A stretch of 5,856 nucleotides of DNA from Paracoccaceae bacterium. Its GTDB lineage: Bacteria > Pseudomonadota > Alphaproteobacteria > Rhodobacterales > Rhodobacteraceae. Location of the stretch: positions 1 through 5,856 of the forward strand of contig SLKB01000284.1 in the NCBI GenBank assembly GCA_007134805.1, read 5' to 3'. The notes beneath the pieces were generated by a model. That model worked only from the letters and a program-made list of their open reading frames with translations. It had not been told where the DNA came from and made no database searches. Position numbers and translations under genes: made by a program. Below, in pieces: positions 4,872-5,856 of the stretch; positions within the stretch are counted from its first letter, which is position 1, and each line of letters starts with the position of its first letter.

Positions 4872-5856
4872 ACAAATTCTGCCTCCGGATCTGACCCCCG
4901 AGGAAGAGAACACTCTTCTGCGCACCATGCTCGCGGCGATGATGGACCGCTCCGAGCGCGCGCAATCGAGCACGCGCCTGCCGGGCCAGATCCAGCACGG
5001 CGTCGCTTTCGAGCAGCAGATCCGCGACCGGACCCGTGATCTGGCGCAGACGCTCGACAAGTTGCGCGTCACCAATGCGCGGCTCTCGCAGGCCAAGCGC
5101 GACGCGGTTGACGCGCGCAACAGCCTGGCCGACGCGCTCGAGGCGATGGCCGAGGGCTTTGCGATCTTCGACGCCTCGGATCGGCTGACCATGTGGAATT
5201 CGCGCTTCTGCGCCGATCTGCCCGATGTCCGCCGCCGGATCGGGCCGGGGCTGTCCTTCCGCGACTATGTGCGGATTGTCTCGGAAAGCCCCGCGCTGAG
5301 CCTGCCTGATGCGGCCGCCCGGCAGGACTGGATCGCGCAGCGCCTGGGCAGCCATCGCCGGCAGAACGTGAATTTCATCGTGCCCCTGGTCGAGGACCAG
5401 TGGTTGCAGGTCAATGAGCAACGCATGCGCTCGGGCGGGATCGCGGTCACGCAGACCGATGTCACGGCAATGATCCGCGATGAGCGCGTCGAGCGCGACA
5501 AACTGCTCGACGAGCAGGCGCAGATGGTGCGCGCCACGCTCGACCATATCGACCAGGGCGTGGCGATCTTCGATTCGAATGCCCGGCTTGCCGGCTGGAA
5601 CCGGCGCCTGCGCGAGTTGTTCGCGCCCCCCGTCGATCTTCTGGCGATCGGCACGCCGCTTTTGCAGATCGTCAACGATCTTGGGCGTCGGCGGCAGCTG
5701 GGCGAGAGCGACCTGCGTGAGGTTCTGACCGAATGGCAGGCCGGACCGCCGTTCCGATTGCCCATGCGCGCCGAGATCCTGCCCGATGACGGGCGCATCC
5801 TGCAGGTCTCGGCGCAGGCGATGCCGGATCGGGGCTTCGTGATTTCCTTCACCGAC
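4864..5856 (+). CDS. Tandem-PAS sensor, N-terminal part of a probable NahK/ErcS-type histidine kinase
   Basis: The frame is open to the right edge, giving 331 codons of an incomplete gene. The protein is soluble, with no membrane segment. A hydrophilic N-terminus (1-48) leads to a heptad-like coiled coil (about 49-92, rich in Gln, Arg, Leu and Asp). Two similar PAS domains follow. The first (about 88-203) has ALEAMAEGFAIFDASDRLTMWN (residues 91-112) and ends GGIAVTQTDVTA (191-202). After a charged helix (204-222), the second (about 223-331) has TLDHIDQGVAIFDSNARLAGWN (residues 225-246) and ends GFVISFTD (324-331). In proteins of this architecture a HisKA/HATPase_c core follows, sometimes with a receiver domain; that part lies outside the window, so kinase activity is inferred. 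The ATG at 4864 lies within the last codons of the FIST gene (8-nt overlap) with only a weak GAGAG upstream (4848-4852), so translation is probably coupled. The FIST protein probably provides the signal and the response regulator at 2896 is the likely phosphate acceptor. A diguanylate cyclase or other output after the PAS domains is not excluded. Confidence 0.85.
   Translation, partial: MLEQILPPDLTPEEENTLLRTMLAAMMDRSERAQSSTRLPGQIQHGVAFEQQIRDRTRDLAQTLDKLRVTNARLSQAKRDAVDARNSLADALEAMAEGFAIFDASDRLTMWNSRFCADLPDVRRRIGPGLSFRDYVRIVSESPALSLPDAAARQDWIAQRLGSHRRQNVNFIVPLVEDQWLQVNEQRMRSGGIAVTQTDVTAMIRDERVERDKLLDEQAQMVRATLDHIDQGVAIFDSNARLAGWNRRLRELFAPPVDLLAIGTPLLQIVNDLGRRRQLGESDLREVLTEWQAGPPFRLPMRAEILPDDGRILQVSAQAMPDRGFVISFTD

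Noticed and set aside
4053..5192. Long minus-strand open frame opposite the FIST and PAS genes (379 codons)
   Set aside because: It is antisense to two recognisable conserved genes. Its protein has no domain and the low-complexity Arg/Ala/Ser composition typical of shadow frames in high-GC DNA.

Overview
The window has high GC content, strong GC3 bias and gene content typical of an alphaproteobacterium, most likely Rhodobacteraceae-like (Paracoccus/Rhodobacter/roseobacter relatives). This placement comes from composition and gene types only. No RNA gene, CRISPR array, insertion sequence or phage gene is visible. Coding density is high, with five genes and short intergenic gaps.

Layout: (1) Positions 1-1244, minus strand: most of a GntP-family permease (gluconate / 3-hydroxybutyrate type), whose C-terminal end lies beyond the left edge. 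(2) Positions 1245-1417: a 173-nt divergent intergenic region with a perfect 15-nt palindrome close to the permease start and a large nested inverted repeat closer to the next gene. (3) Positions 1418-2200, plus strand: an orphan BtuF/FhuD-like substrate-binding-fold protein with no signal peptide. (4) Positions 2282-2752: type II 3-dehydroquinate dehydratase (aroQ), with all catalytic residues present. (5) Positions 2896-5856: a signalling cassette. It consists of a NarL/LuxR-type response regulator, a FIST-domain sensor protein of the NosP type, and the N-terminal part of a soluble tandem-PAS protein, presumably a histidine kinase, that runs off the right edge.

The signalling cassette is the most interesting part. 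In Pseudomonas aeruginosa the FIST protein NosP binds haem and nitric oxide and controls the adjacent PAS histidine kinase NahK (formerly ErcS'). Here the same pair is translationally coupled by an 8-nt overlap and preceded by a response regulator, so sensor, kinase and DNA-binding output may form one local pathway. The stimulus (NO, or the alcohol/formaldehyde metabolism linked to related regulators) cannot be decided from the sequence.

Start sites were revised from the longest open frames for four genes. For aroQ, the response regulator and the FIST gene, purine-rich ribosome binding sites and family lengths support a shorter protein. For the BtuF-like gene the evidence is the domain boundary and the overlap the longer form would have with the permease.
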